The position numbers and the translations under genes were made by a program. From Pararhizobium antarcticum (GTDB lineage: Bacteria; Pseudomonadota; Alphaproteobacteria; Rhizobiales; Rhizobiaceae): a stretch of 64,000 nt of DNA. How positions within the stretch are numbered: the stretch's first letter is position 1; the number at the start of each line of letters is the position of its first letter. Positions 53,165-62,698 of this stretch are shown piece by piece. Below the pieces are notes generated by a model. The model ran no database searches and was not told the DNA's origin. It worked only from the letters and a program-made list of their open reading frames with translations. The stretch is from the NCBI RefSeq assembly GCF_001885585.1, contig NZ_LSRP01000085.1, positions 124,001 to 188,000 on the forward strand, in the 5' to 3' direction.

Positions 53165-54157
53165 ATGACAGTCAGATTTGGTCTTCTCGGCGCCGGACGT
53201 ATCGGCAAGGTCCACGCCAAGGCCGTCAGCGCCAATGCGGATGCCGTGCTGGTGGCCGTCGCCGATGCTTTTCCGGAAGCCGCAAACGCCATTGCCAAGA
53301 CCTATGGCTGCGCCGTTCGCACCATTGAAGAGATCGAGACATCCAAGGACATCGATGCGGTCGTCATCTGCACGCCGACTGATACCCATGCCGACCTGAT
53401 CGAGCGCTTCGCGCGCGCCGGCAAGGCGATCTTCTGCGAAAAACCGATCGATCTCGACGTCGACCGTGTCCGCGCCTGCATGAAGGTTGTCGCGGAGACC
53501 AAGGGCAAGCTGATGGTCGGCTTCAACCGCCGCTTCGATCCGCATTTCATGGCGGTGCGCAAGGCGATCGACGACGGCAAGATCGGCGATGTCGAGATGG
53601 TCACCATCACGTCGCGCGATCCGGGTGCGCCGCCGGTCGACTACATCAAGCGCTCCGGCGGCATCTTCCGCGACATGACCATCCATGACTTCGACATGGC
53701 CCGCTTCCTGCTCGGCGAAGAGGTCGTGTCGGTGTTTGCCACGGCCGCCGTGCTGGTCGATCCCGAGATCGGCAAGGCTGGCGACTACGACAGCGTTTCG
53801 GTCATCCTCCAGACCAAGACGGGCAAGCAGGCGATTATCTCGAACTCGCGCCGCGCCACCTATGGCTACGACCAGCGCATCGAAGTGCACGGCTCCAAGG
53901 GTGTCGTCTCGGCCGAAAATCAGCGTCCGGTATCGATCGAGATCGCCAATGGCGATGGCTACACCCGCCCGCCGCTGCACGACTTTTTCATGACCCGCTA
54001 CACCGAGGCCTATGCCAACGAAATCGCCAGTTTCATCTCGGCGATTGAAAAAGGCACCGCGATCACGCCATCGGGCGCCGACGGCCTTGCAGCGCTGACC
54101 CTCGCCGATGCCGCCGTGACCTCGGTTCAGGAAAAGAAGCTGATTGCGGTCGGCTGA
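53165..54157 (+). CDS. iolG: Inositol 2-dehydrogenase (Gfo/Idh/MocA family)
   Basis: This 330-residue NAD-dependent dehydrogenase oxidises myo-inositol to scyllo-inosose. It has the Rossmann motif FGLLGAGRIGKVHAKAV, the CEKPIDLD motif with the catalytic Lys near residue 94, and GGIFRDMTIHDFDMARFLLG with the Asp-His pair near residue 170. Length and text match IdhA of Sinorhizobium. No other iol genes are near, so another polyol or sugar is conceivable. GAAAGAGATGAAAG precedes the ATG. Confidence 0.88.
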   Translation: MTVRFGLLGAGRIGKVHAKAVSANADAVLVAVADAFPEAANAIAKTYGCAVRTIEEIETSKDIDAVVICTPTDTHADLIERFARAGKAIFCEKPIDLDVDRVRACMKVVAETKGKLMVGFNRRFDPHFMAVRKAIDDGKIGDVEMVTITSRDPGAPPVDYIKRSGGIFRDMTIHDFDMARFLLGEEVVSVFATAAVLVDPEIGKAGDYDSVSVILQTKTGKQAIISNSRRATYGYDQRIEVHGSKGVVSAENQRPVSIEIANGDGYTRPPLHDFFMTRYTEAYANEIASFISAIEKGTAITPSGADGLAALTLADAAVTSVQEKKLIAVG

Positions 54158-54181
54158 ACCGCGTCATTTGTCAAAAACAAC

Positions 54182-54210
54182 ACGATGCCGGGTCTCCGAT
54201 CCGGCATCGT
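54182..54210 (-). terminator. Terminator between convergent iolG and ROK repressor gene
   Basis: ACGATGCCGG and CCGGCATCGT form a perfect 10-bp stem around a nine-base loop. On the minus strand it is followed by GTTGTTTTTG, so it should end the ROK gene transcript. On the plus strand it may stop iolG transcription less efficiently. Confidence 0.72.
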
Positions 54211-54214
54211 GCCG

Positions 54215-55462
54215 TCAGGCTTCCTGGCGGAGCGCACCCATGCTGCCGGAAACGAGACGCAAGGCAGCGATATCGTGATCGATATCGGTCAATGCCCGGT
54301 CGAGATGCCCGTCGAAGACAAGCCGCTGCTCGTCGAAGATGATCGAGATTTCAGGAGGGCCCTGCTGGCGCACCTGATGGGACTGGGCCAGGCCTTCATC
54401 AATGCCTTTTTGCAGAAGCTCGAAATACCGCGTTCCCGGGCCGGTGATGAAGATCGGCATGCGATCGTAGAGGCTGAGCATGCGCGACAGGCCATTGCCA
54501 AGCGCGATACCGGCCTGCCGGAAAGCATAACCGGCCATACGATTGCCCTGCCGGGCACTGACGGCGATCTTGTCCATCTCTGCCAGAGGCACGAATTTCG
54601 CAGGGATGGTATCCGGCGGCACTTCGAAGGCCGTGCGCAGAATGCCGTAGAACCCTGCCGCAGCCTCGATGCAGCCATTCGAACCGCAGCGACAAAGCCC
54701 GGCACTGGGCGAGTGCAGCATATGGCCGAAATTCGGGGCCGTGACCTCCAGTTCCCCGGCGCGATCCTTGCGCGCCACGCCGACGCCGATGCTATGGCCG
54801 AGCGACAGTGCCGCCAGCGCCCGGAAAGGCGCCTCGCCCGATTTGTCGGCCCGCAGACCGAGCGCCTGTGCCACCAGCAAGGTCTCGTTGTTGAGCGAAA
54901 CCTTGGCCGGCCAGGCCGGCTGCAGCAGCGCTGCGAAATCGATCACTTCGCTGCCAAACACCGGCGACCAGACAAGGCGTGGCCGGGCGCTATCGACAAT
55001 GCCCTTGCTGCTGATCGAAATCGCCAGGACCTGGGCCTTTTCGAGCCGGGAGCGCAACACGAGGCGATCGAGCGAATCCAGCAGGCTGCGCACGAAATCC
55101 GTCGTGCCGGCAACGCCGTGATTGCGCGGCTCCTCGAACCGGTCGATCAGTGTGCCGCTGTAGTCGATCATCGAATACTGCACGATGTCGGACGAAATAC
55201 GCACGACGATCAGGTAGCCGCAGTCGCGCCGCTGCGAAAAGAAGACGCGCGGTCGCCCGCGGCCGCTATGCGGCGGCTGTTCGGATTTCTCGATGACGTG
55301 GGCACGTTCGAGTTCGGCAGTGATGACCGACACCGTCGCGGAGGCAAGGCCGGTCTGCGCCGAGATGTCGGTATGCGACAGCGGGCCGGATCGCCGCAGC
55401 GCCGAGAGCACCAGCGCGCTGTTCTGCTGACGCACCAGTTCAGTGCTGGATTTCATCAGCAT
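54215..55462 (-). CDS. ROK-family transcriptional repressor (XylR-like)
   Basis: This 415-residue protein joins an N-terminal winged HTH (LSHTDISAQTGLASATVSVIT, residues 28-48) to a ROK sugar-kinase-like domain. The zinc-binding consensus appears as CRCGSNGCIE near residue 260. The ATP-site motif is degenerate, as is usual for regulators. It is divergent from xylFHG with a perfect palindrome between, so it is almost certainly the xylose repressor that releases DNA on binding xylose. The start at 55462 (MLMKSS) or 55456 (MKSS) cannot be decided. Confidence 0.88.
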   Translation of the reverse strand: MLMKSSTELVRQQNSALVLSALRRSGPLSHTDISAQTGLASATVSVITAELERAHVIEKSEQPPHSGRGRPRVFFSQRRDCGYLIVVRISSDIVQYSMIDYSGTLIDRFEEPRNHGVAGTTDFVRSLLDSLDRLVLRSRLEKAQVLAISISSKGIVDSARPRLVWSPVFGSEVIDFAALLQPAWPAKVSLNNETLLVAQALGLRADKSGEAPFRALAALSLGHSIGVGVARKDRAGELEVTAPNFGHMLHSPSAGLCRCGSNGCIEAAAGFYGILRTAFEVPPDTIPAKFVPLAEMDKIAVSARQGNRMAGYAFRQAGIALGNGLSRMLSLYDRMPIFITGPGTRYFELLQKGIDEGLAQSHQVRQQGPPEISIIFDEQRLVFDGHLDRALTDIDHDIAALRLVSGSMGALRQEA

Positions 55463-55579
55463 TGCGCATTTCCGTTCACCCTGGAGATTTCAAACACATG
55501 CCCCTCCCAAAGCATCTGTTCATCGGCAAAACAAGACGTGACAAGCCTTGTTGACAGCCCTTTAAAACTCTGACATCTA

Positions 55580-55600
55580 TTTTCTCGACTGTCGAGAAAA
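55580..55600. promoter_or_regulatory. ROK/XylR operator palindrome
   Basis: TTTTCTCGAC and GTCGAGAAAA are perfect 10-bp inverted repeats around one central T. The site lies 106 bp upstream of xylF and 118 bp upstream of the divergent repressor. Symmetry and position make it the likely binding site of the neighbouring ROK repressor. Confidence 0.75.
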
Positions 55601-55705
55601 AAGTCTTCACACAATGTGACGCTGATCTCGGTGGTGTTTTTCGGTTGACCGGTGGGTCGTGCGGGAGGTTCGCGCGGGCGGTCAGCAGTCTCTTGGGAGG
55701 ACTAC

Positions 55706-56746
55706 ATGAAAACAGTTTTGAAGCTGATGGCAGGGGCTGCCATCATCGTTTCCTTGCACTCCGTCGCGATGGCCAAGGATCTCACAATCGCCGTATCCTG
55801 GTCCAATTTCCAGGAAGAGCGCTGGAAGACGGACGAAGCCGCCATCAAGGCTGCCCTCGAAGCATCCGGCGACAAGTACATTTCGGCTGACGCACAGGCT
55901 TCGGCCGCAAAGCAGCTGACCGACATTGAATCGCTGATCGCCCAGGGCGCAAACGCCATCATCGTTCTGGCGCAGGATTCGGAAGCCATCGGCCCGGCCA
56001 TTGAAAAGGCTGCAGCAGAAGGCATTCCGGTCGTCGGTTATGACCGCCTGATTGAAAATCCGGCTGCCTACTACATCACCTTCGACAACAAGGAAGTCGG
56101 CCGCATGCAGGCTGCCGAAGTCATGAAGGTCAAGCCGGAAGGCAACTATGTCTTCATCAAGGGCGCATCGACCGATCCGAACGCCGACTTCCTGTTCTCT
56201 GGACAGATGGAAGTGCTGAAGGAAGCCATGGACGCCGGCAAGATCGTGAATGTCGGCGAAGCCTATACGGACGGCTGGAAGCCTGAAGTTGCCCAGAAGA
56301 ACATGGAACAGTTCCTGACTGCGAACGACAACAAGGTCGACGCGGTTGTTTCGTCGAACGACGGCATGGCCGGCGGCGTCGTTGCAGCGCTGGAAGCCCA
56401 GGGTCTTGCAGGCGGAGTACCGGTATCGGGCCAGGACGGCGACAAGGCCGCTCTGAACCGCGTTGCTCTCGGCACGCAGACCGTTTCGGTCTGGAAGGAT
56501 TCGCGCGAACTCGGCAAGAAGGCTGGCGAAATCGCCGTCGCTCTGGCCGGCGGCGCCGCGATGGATGCCATCGAAGGCAACGTGAAGTTTGCCGGTGGCC
56601 CGAAGGCTGTCGAGATGAACTCGTTCTTCATCGCGCCGCAGCCGATCACCAAGGACAATCTGAACGTCGTCCTCGACGCCGGCTGGATCTCCAAGGAAGA
56701 AACCTGCCAGGGCGTCAAGGCTGGAACGGTCGCTGTCTGCGATTAA
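55706..56746 (+). CDS. xylF: D-xylose-binding periplasmic protein
   Basis: This 346-residue CUT2 binding protein has a signal peptide ([19 protein letters not shown], cleavage near residue 22). The mature part has [21 protein letters not shown] at the start, then [39 protein letters not shown], and [20 protein letters not shown] with sugar-contact Asp. It is closest to XylF; ChvE is a relative but not the same. It delivers xylose to XylHG. GGGAGG precedes the ATG. Confidence 0.92.
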   Translation: MKTVLKLMAGAAIIVSLHSVAMAKDLTIAVSWSNFQEERWKTDEAAIKAALEASGDKYISADAQASAAKQLTDIESLIAQGANAIIVLAQDSEAIGPAIEKAAAEGIPVVGYDRLIENPAAYYITFDNKEVGRMQAAEVMKVKPEGNYVFIKGASTDPNADFLFSGQMEVLKEAMDAGKIVNVGEAYTDGWKPEVAQKNMEQFLTANDNKVDAVVSSNDGMAGGVVAALEAQGLAGGVPVSGQDGDKAALNRVALGTQTVSVWKDSRELGKKAGEIAVALAGGAAMDAIEGNVKFAGGPKAVEMNSFFIAPQPITKDNLNVVLDAGWISKEETCQGVKAGTVAVCD

Positions 56747-56860
56747 TCCGCACCTGACCATGGGGCTGTAACCTCCGAACGAAGCGCCGCAGCGACACCG
56801 TTGCGGCGCTTCTCGGATGGGCAGCACCTTGAACAAGAATAAAGGGGGAGTACCCGGGAC

Positions 56861-58174
56861 ATGGCAAACAAAACCATTGCCGCACCTGCCAGCAGCACGC
56901 TCAAAACCCAGGGGACTGCCCTTCAGCGGTTCCTGCAGGCAACCGAGATCGACACCCGACTTCTCGGCATGGTCGGCGCGCTGCTTCTGATCTGGATCGG
57001 TTTTGAAATTTCAACCGGCGGCCTGTTTCTCACGCCGCGCAACCTGTGGAACCTGACCGTTCAGGCCTCATCGGTTTCCGTCATGGCGACGGGCATGGTG
57101 CTGGTCATCGTTACCCGCAATATCGACCTTTCGGTCGGCTCGATCCTCGGCTTCGTCGGCATGATCATGGCGATCACCCAGGCCAGGATTTTGCCCCCGC
57201 TGATCGGTTTCGACAATCCGGCGACCTGGGTCATCGCACTCACGATCGGTATTTTGCTCGGCGCAGCCATTGGCGCGTTTCAGGGCATGATTATCGCCTT
57301 TTTGAGCGTTCCGGCCTTCATTGTCACCCTGGGCGGCCTGCTGATCTGGCGCGCTGCGGCCTTCCTCGTCATCAGCGGCGCCACGGTTGCGCCGATGGAT
57401 ACCAAGTTCCGCATCATGGGCGGTGGCGCGGATGGCTCGATCGGCGCCACGGCAAGCTGGGTGGTGGGCGTCATCGCCTGCGTTGCCATCGTGCTGTCGA
57501 TCGTCAATTCCCGCAAACAGCGCAAGCGCTTCGGCTTTCCGCTGCGTCCGAAATGGGCAGAATATTTCCTGTCCATCACCGGCTGCGTCGGGGTTCTCGG
57601 TGCCGTCTGGGTGCTGAACAGCTATTACATGCCCGTCAATCTTGCCAAGCGATATGCGGAACTCAACAACATTGCATGGCCCGAAGGCGGCCTGCAGATT
57701 CCGCTCGGCATTGCCGTTCCGGTTCTGATGGCTGTCGGCATCGCCATTGCCATGAGCTTCCTGACGACGCGCACCCGCTTTGGCCGCTACGTCTTTGCGA
57801 TCGGCGGCAATCCCGAAGCGGCCGAACTTGCCGGCATCAAGACCCGCTGGGTCACGGTGCGCATCTTTGCACTGATGGGCGCACTCTGCGCGATCGCAGC
57901 AGCGATTTCCACGGCACGCCTCAACGCCGCCACCAATGCGCAGGGCACGCTTGACGAACTCTATACGATCGCGGCGGCCGTCATCGGCGGCACCTCGCTT
58001 GCCGGCGGCGTCGGCACGATCGCCGGTGCTGTTATCGGCGCCATCGTCATGCAATCGCTGCAATCCGGCATGGTCCTGCTGCGTGTCGATACGCCGCTGC
58101 AAAGCATCGTCATCGGCATCGTCCTGGTCATGGCCGTCTGGCTCGACACCGTTTATCGCGGCCGGGCGAAGTAG
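56861..58174 (+). CDS. xylH: Xylose ABC transporter permease
   Basis: This 437-residue CUT2 permease has ten or more helices, with [40 protein letters not shown] in parts, and [21 protein letters not shown] for the ATPase contact. The final helices end [14 protein letters not shown]. It is longer than gguB because of an extra hydrophilic stretch with [16 protein letters not shown] near residue 215, as is common in XylH. It pairs with XylF and the single-domain XylG. The site AAGGGGGAG lies 10 bases before ATG 56861. Confidence 0.92.
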   Translation: MANKTIAAPASSTLKTQGTALQRFLQATEIDTRLLGMVGALLLIWIGFEISTGGLFLTPRNLWNLTVQASSVSVMATGMVLVIVTRNIDLSVGSILGFVGMIMAITQARILPPLIGFDNPATWVIALTIGILLGAAIGAFQGMIIAFLSVPAFIVTLGGLLIWRAAAFLVISGATVAPMDTKFRIMGGGADGSIGATASWVVGVIACVAIVLSIVNSRKQRKRFGFPLRPKWAEYFLSITGCVGVLGAVWVLNSYYMPVNLAKRYAELNNIAWPEGGLQIPLGIAVPVLMAVGIAIAMSFLTTRTRFGRYVFAIGGNPEAAELAGIKTRWVTVRIFALMGALCAIAAAISTARLNAATNAQGTLDELYTIAAAVIGGTSLAGGVGTIAGAVIGAIVMQSLQSGMVLLRVDTPLQSIVIGIVLVMAVWLDTVYRGRAK

Positions 58175-58187
58175 AGGAGTTCGAACA

Positions 58188-58973
58188 ATGACACAACACC
58201 GCACTCCGCTCGTCGAGATGAAGAACATCTCCATCTCCTTCGGCGGTATCCATGCCGTCGACAACGCCTCGGTCGATCTCTACCCGGGTGAAGTCGTGGC
58301 CCTTCTCGGCCACAATGGCGCCGGCAAGTCGACCCTGATCAAGATCCTGTCCGGCGCCTACAAGCGCGACAACGGCGAAATTCTGATCAATGGCGAGCCG
58401 GTCCAGATCAGCAATCCGCGCGACGCCAAGGGCTACGGCATCGAGACGATCTACCAGACGCTCGCCGTCGCCGACAATGTCGATGCCGCCGCAAACCTCT
58501 ATCTCGGCCGCGAACTGCGCACCCCCTGGGGCACGCTGGACGATGTCGCGATGGAAGCAAAGGCCCGCGAAGTCATGGGCCGCCTCAACCCGAACTTCCG
58601 CCGCTTCAAGGAGCCGGTCAAGGCACTCTCCGGCGGTCAGCGCCAGTCCGTCGCCATTGCCCGCGCCATCCTGTTCGACGCCCGCATCCTGATCATGGAC
58701 GAGCCGACGGCAGCGCTTGGACCGCAGGAAACGGCGCAGGTCGGCGAGTTGATCAAGCAGCTGAAGCGCGAAGGCATCGGCATCTTCCTGATCAGCCATG
58801 ACATCCACGACGTCTTCGACCTCGCCGACCGCGTGTCCGTGATGAAGAACGGCCAGGTCGTCGGTCACGCCCGCACGCAGGACGTCACCAAGGATGAAGT
58901 GCTCGGCATGATCATTCTCGGCAAGGTTCCACCCGGCGCAATCGCCGGTCCTGGCGCCATGCAGACCGCCTGA
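58188..58973 (+). CDS. xylG: Xylose ABC transporter ATPase, single-domain form
   Basis: This 261-residue ATPase has Walker [10 protein letters not shown] near residue 39, signature [14 protein letters not shown] near 145 and Walker [13 protein letters not shown] near 167, with H-loop LISHDIHD. Classical XylG proteins (and GguA here) have two such domains in about 500 residues. This one has only one and presumably works as a homodimer, as FrcA of Sinorhizobium does. It follows xylH by 13 bp with AGAGGAG. A hairpin follows at 58993. Confidence 0.92.
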   Translation: MTQHRTPLVEMKNISISFGGIHAVDNASVDLYPGEVVALLGHNGAGKSTLIKILSGAYKRDNGEILINGEPVQISNPRDAKGYGIETIYQTLAVADNVDAAANLYLGRELRTPWGTLDDVAMEAKAREVMGRLNPNFRRFKEPVKALSGGQRQSVAIARAILFDARILIMDEPTAALGPQETAQVGELIKQLKREGIGIFLISHDIHDVFDLADRVSVMKNGQVVGHARTQDVTKDEVLGMIILGKVPPGAIAGPGAMQTA

Positions 58974-58992
58974 TAGAGATCAATCCAAAAGC

Positions 58993-59019
58993 CCTCTTCC
59001 CGATTTCGGGGAGAGGTTT
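58993..59019 (+). terminator. Probable terminator of xylFHG
   Basis: CCTCTTCCCG and CGGGGAGAGG form a 10-bp stem (one G-U pair) with a four-base loop ATTT, followed by TTT. It lies 19 bp after the xylG stop, before the convergent photolyase gene. Confidence 0.65.
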
Positions 59020-59044
59020 CAGGCCAGCGTGCAGGCATGCACCG

Positions 59045-60601
59045 CTACTGGCCATAGGTTCGCGGCAAGGCATCAATGCCGGCCAGGAACCGCGCGGCAC
59101 TTGCCCGCGTATCTTCCTTCTGCGCACCGCCCATCCGGTCCCACGTCGAATAGACCGGGCCGAGGCGCGGATTGCCGCGCAGACGCTGCGCATTGCGGTC
59201 AAGAAAATCCCAGTAGAGCGCATTGAACGGACAGGCCCCTTCTCCCGTCTTCTTCTTGACGTCATAGCGGCAGGTCTCGCAATAATCGGACATGCGCCCG
59301 ATATAGTTTCCGCCGGCGGCATAGGGTTTCGATCCGAGAAAGCCGCCATCGGCAAACTGGCTCATGCCGATGACATTCGGCAGCTCCACCCATTCGAAGG
59401 CATCGACATAGACCTCCAGATACCAGCGATGGATATCGGCGGGGCGGACGCCGGCCAGCATGGCGAAATTGCCTGTTATCATCAGCCGCTGGATATGGTG
59501 GGCATAGGCATTGTCGCGCGTCTCTGAAATCACCGTCTTCAGGCAATTGAGGTCCGTCTCGGCGGTCCAGTAGAAGTCCGGCAGTGGCCTATCGTTCTCG
59601 AAGAAATTGGCCTGCGCATAATCGGGCATTTTCAGCCAGTAGACGCCGCGCACATATTCGCGCCAGCCGATGATCTGCCGGATGAAACCCTCGACACAGT
59701 TGAGTGGTGCCTTGCCCTCGAGATAGGCGCGTTCGACGCGGCGGCAGACGACAAGCGGATCGAGCAGCCCGACATTGATATAGGCCGACAGCAGCGAGTG
59801 GTGGAGAAACGGATCAGCGGACAGCATCGCGTCCTGGTAATCCCCGAACAGCGCCAGATGGTGCTCGATAAAATGATCCAGCGCCATCTCCGCATCGGCG
59901 CGGGTAACGGCGAACCGAAAATCCTCCAGCGAGCCGAAATGATCAGCGAAGCGAGCGGCGACAAGCTCCAGAACCCTGCCGGTGGTGGCGTCCGGCGAAA
60001 AGCCCGCATGGCCCTCGGCAAACAGATCCGGCACCGCCGGCTTGCGGTTATCCGCGTCGTAATTCCAGCGCCCGCCCTCCGGCGCATCGCCGCGCATCAG
60101 AAGACCGCTCTTGCGGCGCATGTCGCGGTAGAAATACTCCATGCGCATCTGCTTGCGCCCTTCGGCCCAGGCCGAAAAAGCCGCGCGCGAACAGAGAAAT
60201 CGCGTATCCTCCCGGATTTCGACGGGGATGCCGAGCCGCGCGGCCCAGCCCTTCATCATCTCCGCGACACGCCATTCACCGGGCTCCGTGACGCAAACGC
60301 GCTCGACCGCGTGACGCGCAGCGGCCCGTTCGAGTTCACCGGTAAAGGAGCCCGTATTGGCGGGATCGTCGAGCCGGATATAATCCACCTGAAAACCCGC
60401 CTGCCGCATTTCTTCGGCGAAATGGCGCATGGCCGAAAAGAGGAAGGCGATCTTCTTCTTGTGGTGCCGGACATAGCGGGTCTCGTCCGCGACTTCGCAC
60501 AGCAGGATCACGTCGCGCCCGGGAGACGCATCCTTCAGGCTGCTGATCGAGGGCGACAGCTGGTCGCCGAGAATGAAGATCAGCCTGGCACCCGTCACCA
60601 T
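59045..60601 (-). CDS. phrB: FeS-type photolyase/cryptochrome (PhrB-like (6-4) photolyase)
   Basis: This 518-residue member of the FeS-BCP group (cryptochrome/deoxyribodipyrimidine photolyase-related) uses FAD, probably a lumazine antenna, and a [4Fe-4S] cluster. The four cluster Cys are visible at about residues 353 (TDLNCLKT), 441 and 444 (DYCETCRYD), and 457 (GACPFN). They have the same spacing as in Agrobacterium PhrB, which repairs (6-4) photoproducts. The N-terminus LIFILGDQLSPSIS and the active-site AHHIQRLMITGNF agree. The ATG at 60601 overlaps the upstream SDR stop by 7 bp. Strong match. Confidence 0.94.
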   Translation of the reverse strand: MVTGARLIFILGDQLSPSISSLKDASPGRDVILLCEVADETRYVRHHKKKIAFLFSAMRHFAEEMRQAGFQVDYIRLDDPANTGSFTGELERAAARHAVERVCVTEPGEWRVAEMMKGWAARLGIPVEIREDTRFLCSRAAFSAWAEGRKQMRMEYFYRDMRRKSGLLMRGDAPEGGRWNYDADNRKPAVPDLFAEGHAGFSPDATTGRVLELVAARFADHFGSLEDFRFAVTRADAEMALDHFIEHHLALFGDYQDAMLSADPFLHHSLLSAYINVGLLDPLVVCRRVERAYLEGKAPLNCVEGFIRQIIGWREYVRGVYWLKMPDYAQANFFENDRPLPDFYWTAETDLNCLKTVISETRDNAYAHHIQRLMITGNFAMLAGVRPADIHRWYLEVYVDAFEWVELPNVIGMSQFADGGFLGSKPYAAGGNYIGRMSDYCETCRYDVKKKTGEGACPFNALYWDFLDRNAQRLRGNPRLGPVYSTWDRMGGAQKEDTRASAARFLAGIDALPRTYGQ

Positions 60602-61272
60602 TCGATCGCACTGCCGTCATAGGACAGAAAGGCGCCGCTTTGCGATGCATCAAGGCCATGCACGACAGCGAGAAGCTGCGCTGCGGCGCGCGATGGCGCA
60701 AAGACCTCATGATTGCTTTTGAATTTCGAACTGAGTTTTGTCTCGACCGTGCCGGGATGCAACCCGACGACGGCAGCCTGCGGATGGCTGCGGGCAATCT
60801 CAATCGCCGCCGTGCGAACGATCTGGTTGAGCGCCGCCTTGGCCGCCCTATAGGAAATCCAGCCGCCCAGCCGGTTGTCACCGATCGAGCCGACCTTGGC
60901 CGAGAGCGTTGCAAACACCGCCGGCCCGTCCTTGTTGAGCAGCGGTGAAAAATGCTTCAGGAGCAAGGCAGGTCCGATGGCATTCAGCGCAAACTGCCGC
61001 GCCATGGCGCCGGGATCGATCGCCCGGATGGTCTTCTCGGGCCCCTGCCCGTCGATCTCCAGCCCGCCGGTCGCATCGAAGATCAGATCGACGGTCTGCA
61101 GCATCTCCCGGGCCTGCAGCGCCGCCTTCAGGATCGTCGCCTCATCGGTCAGATCCAGCCCCGTCTGCGCGCGCGACAGCTTCAAAACATCGCTGTAGCG
61201 GCCATCGCTTTCTAGCGCCGATGCCACCGCAGACCCGATGCCGCCGCTCGCACCGATGACAATCGCCTTCAT
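60595..61272 (-). CDS. Short-chain dehydrogenase (C-factor/CsgA-like)
   Basis: This 225-residue SDR has the cofactor motif AIVIGASGGIGSAVASAL at the N-terminus, an N-A-I-G-type strand (LNAIGPALLLKH), catalytic Ser near ATLSAKVGSIGDN and the catalytic Y-x-x-x-K as SYRAAKAALNQ near residue 145. It resembles the CsgA/C-factor group, usually annotated as SDR of unknown substrate. It overlaps phrB by 7 bp and is the first gene of that two-gene operon. GGGGCGAGG lies just before ATG 61272. Confidence 0.88.
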   Translation of the reverse strand: MKAIVIGASGGIGSAVASALESDGRYSDVLKLSRAQTGLDLTDEATILKAALQAREMLQTVDLIFDATGGLEIDGQGPEKTIRAIDPGAMARQFALNAIGPALLLKHFSPLLNKDGPAVFATLSAKVGSIGDNRLGGWISYRAAKAALNQIVRTAAIEIARSHPQAAVVGLHPGTVETKLSSKFKSNHEVFAPSRAAAQLLAVVHGLDASQSGAFLSYDGSAIEW

Positions 61273-61555
61273 CCTCGCCCCACCTGCTGACATCCCATTG
61301 CCTCCAAACACCCGGGCGCTCGTTTGCGTCCCGGCAAGGGCAATACGCAGCAGGAGCCTCCGCGGATCGCAGCGTCGATACGCAGCCTCATCCTGAAGGA
61401 TGTCTTCGCCAACACCTCTTTCCCAAAACATGGCTGACCTGAAAGTGCCCGAGCTGAAATTCCTTCGGCCGCAGGCGCATTCGCCATTGAAGCCACGCCC
61501 ATCCTAAGCTATGAACCGGTCACAGCCTGCTTCGACGGTTTTGCCGTCCAAGAAT

Positions 61556-61632
61556 GCACCCGTAGCTCAGCTGGATAGAGTGCTGCCCTCCGAAGGCAGA
61601 GGTCACTGGTTCGAATCCAGTCGGGTGCACCA
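61556..61632 (+). tRNA. tRNA-Arg (anticodon CCG)
   Basis: This 77-nt cloverleaf has acceptor arms GCACCCG / CGGGTGC, D-arm GCTC...GAGT, and anticodon arm CTGCC-CTCCGAA-GGCAG with anticodon CCG at 61590-61592. A short variable loop follows, then T-arm ACTGG-TTCGAAT-CCAGT. The discriminator A and CCA end are encoded. It reads CGG arginine codons. All arms pair, with one G-U wobble in the D-stem. Confidence 0.96.
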
Positions 61633-61706
61633 AAATTCCGCCAGTATTGAACACAGCCATAAACTGGCATCCTTGCCCAGTCGGCAAGCTGCACTAGGAT
61701 AGTGCA

Positions 61707-62522
61707 TTGAAAAGCGGCTCGGTCATCGGCATCGATGTGGGGTATTCGCAGGCTCGGCGATCAAGCGCGATATGTCGGCTTGATGGGTCTGAAACAACAA
61801 TCTCTTGGGAAATCTTGCGGTTCCGAGCGGCTGAACCAGAACGCGAGAATGCAATCGCTCTCATTGCAAAGGGCCGACATATAGCCGCTGCAGCCTTTGA
61901 TGGCCCGATTCGTCGGGGTTTCGACATCATCGGCCGATACCGGACAGCGGAACGGATGCTGACCCGGCGCCTGCGGCCTATGATCGGCAAGCCGGGGCAG
62001 TCTAGCGCACCAGTTGGCAAACTGCTGAATCAGCATACCAACGCGTGCGTCGGCCACCTCGTTACTCACGCCGATGTGCAAAACGCGGCACACGGAGTAG
62101 CAATTGATCGAAAGGCGTTGGTTGAGGCGTTTCCGAGTTCATTTCTCGGCATGATGATCGATAAACCGGCTTCCCTCGCCGCACGAAGAGGCAACCGGTC
62201 CGATCTTTTCTTTAAACACCTTGCAACTACGTCCGTTCTGCGTTCTCTGATAGAGCACTGTCTCCCCGGCAGGCAACTCGAAAGCAACTTGAGCAGCGTT
62301 GTCAATCATGATGACCGAGCTGCCGTCATTTGTGCGCTCACGGCGCTTTGTGTCGCAGTTGGAGACTTCGTTGCAGCCGGCGACGATGATGGATGGATAA
62401 TTTTGCCGCCTCGCAGGTTTATACAATCCGAGCAATGGGCGCTTCTCAACATAAACGCTCTAGAAGAGAATGTAGAGAGCCTTTACATTCAGGAGCCGGA
62501 GAAAATTGCAGAGCAACGATGA
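61707..62522 (+). CDS. DUF429-family protein
   Basis: This 271-residue protein matches DUF429 (predicted RNase H-like fold). It has GIDVGYSQARRSSAICRLDG at the N-terminus, AAFDGPIRRG near residue 65, EAFPSSFLGMM near 140 and HDDRAAVICALTALCVA near 210. The acidic residues in these motifs (Asp 10, Asp 65, Glu 139, Asp 203) would form a nuclease-like metal site, though no activity is established. A TTG at 61707 is the likely start. Local composition is clearly more AT-rich than its neighbours, and the gene follows tRNA-Arg directly, so it may have come by horizontal transfer. Confidence 0.75.
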   Translation: MKSGSVIGIDVGYSQARRSSAICRLDGSETTISWEILRFRAAEPERENAIALIAKGRHIAAAAFDGPIRRGFDIIGRYRTAERMLTRRLRPMIGKPGQSSAPVGKLLNQHTNACVGHLVTHADVQNAAHGVAIDRKALVEAFPSSFLGMMIDKPASLAARRGNRSDLFFKHLATTSVLRSLIEHCLPGRQLESNLSSVVNHDDRAAVICALTALCVAVGDFVAAGDDDGWIILPPRRFIQSEQWALLNINALEENVESLYIQEPEKIAEQR

Positions 62523-62698
62523 TGAATGGGGAGACTCGGTTGTTTCTTACCCGGGAGTATTTAATGAGAACCGAATGTTCCCGTTTTGGTTGTCACTGGT
62601 GAAGCCCTGGGCTCATATAATGTTCGGCGCCTGACGTCTCTGTAGTGGCGCCGCAATGCAGATCGTAGCTTAACGGCAATTCTTGTTGGGGGGACTTC

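Noticed and set aside
61509-61694. Minus-strand frame containing [21 protein letters not shown]
   Set aside because: This well-known spurious peptide is the antisense translation of a tRNA gene and is not a protein.
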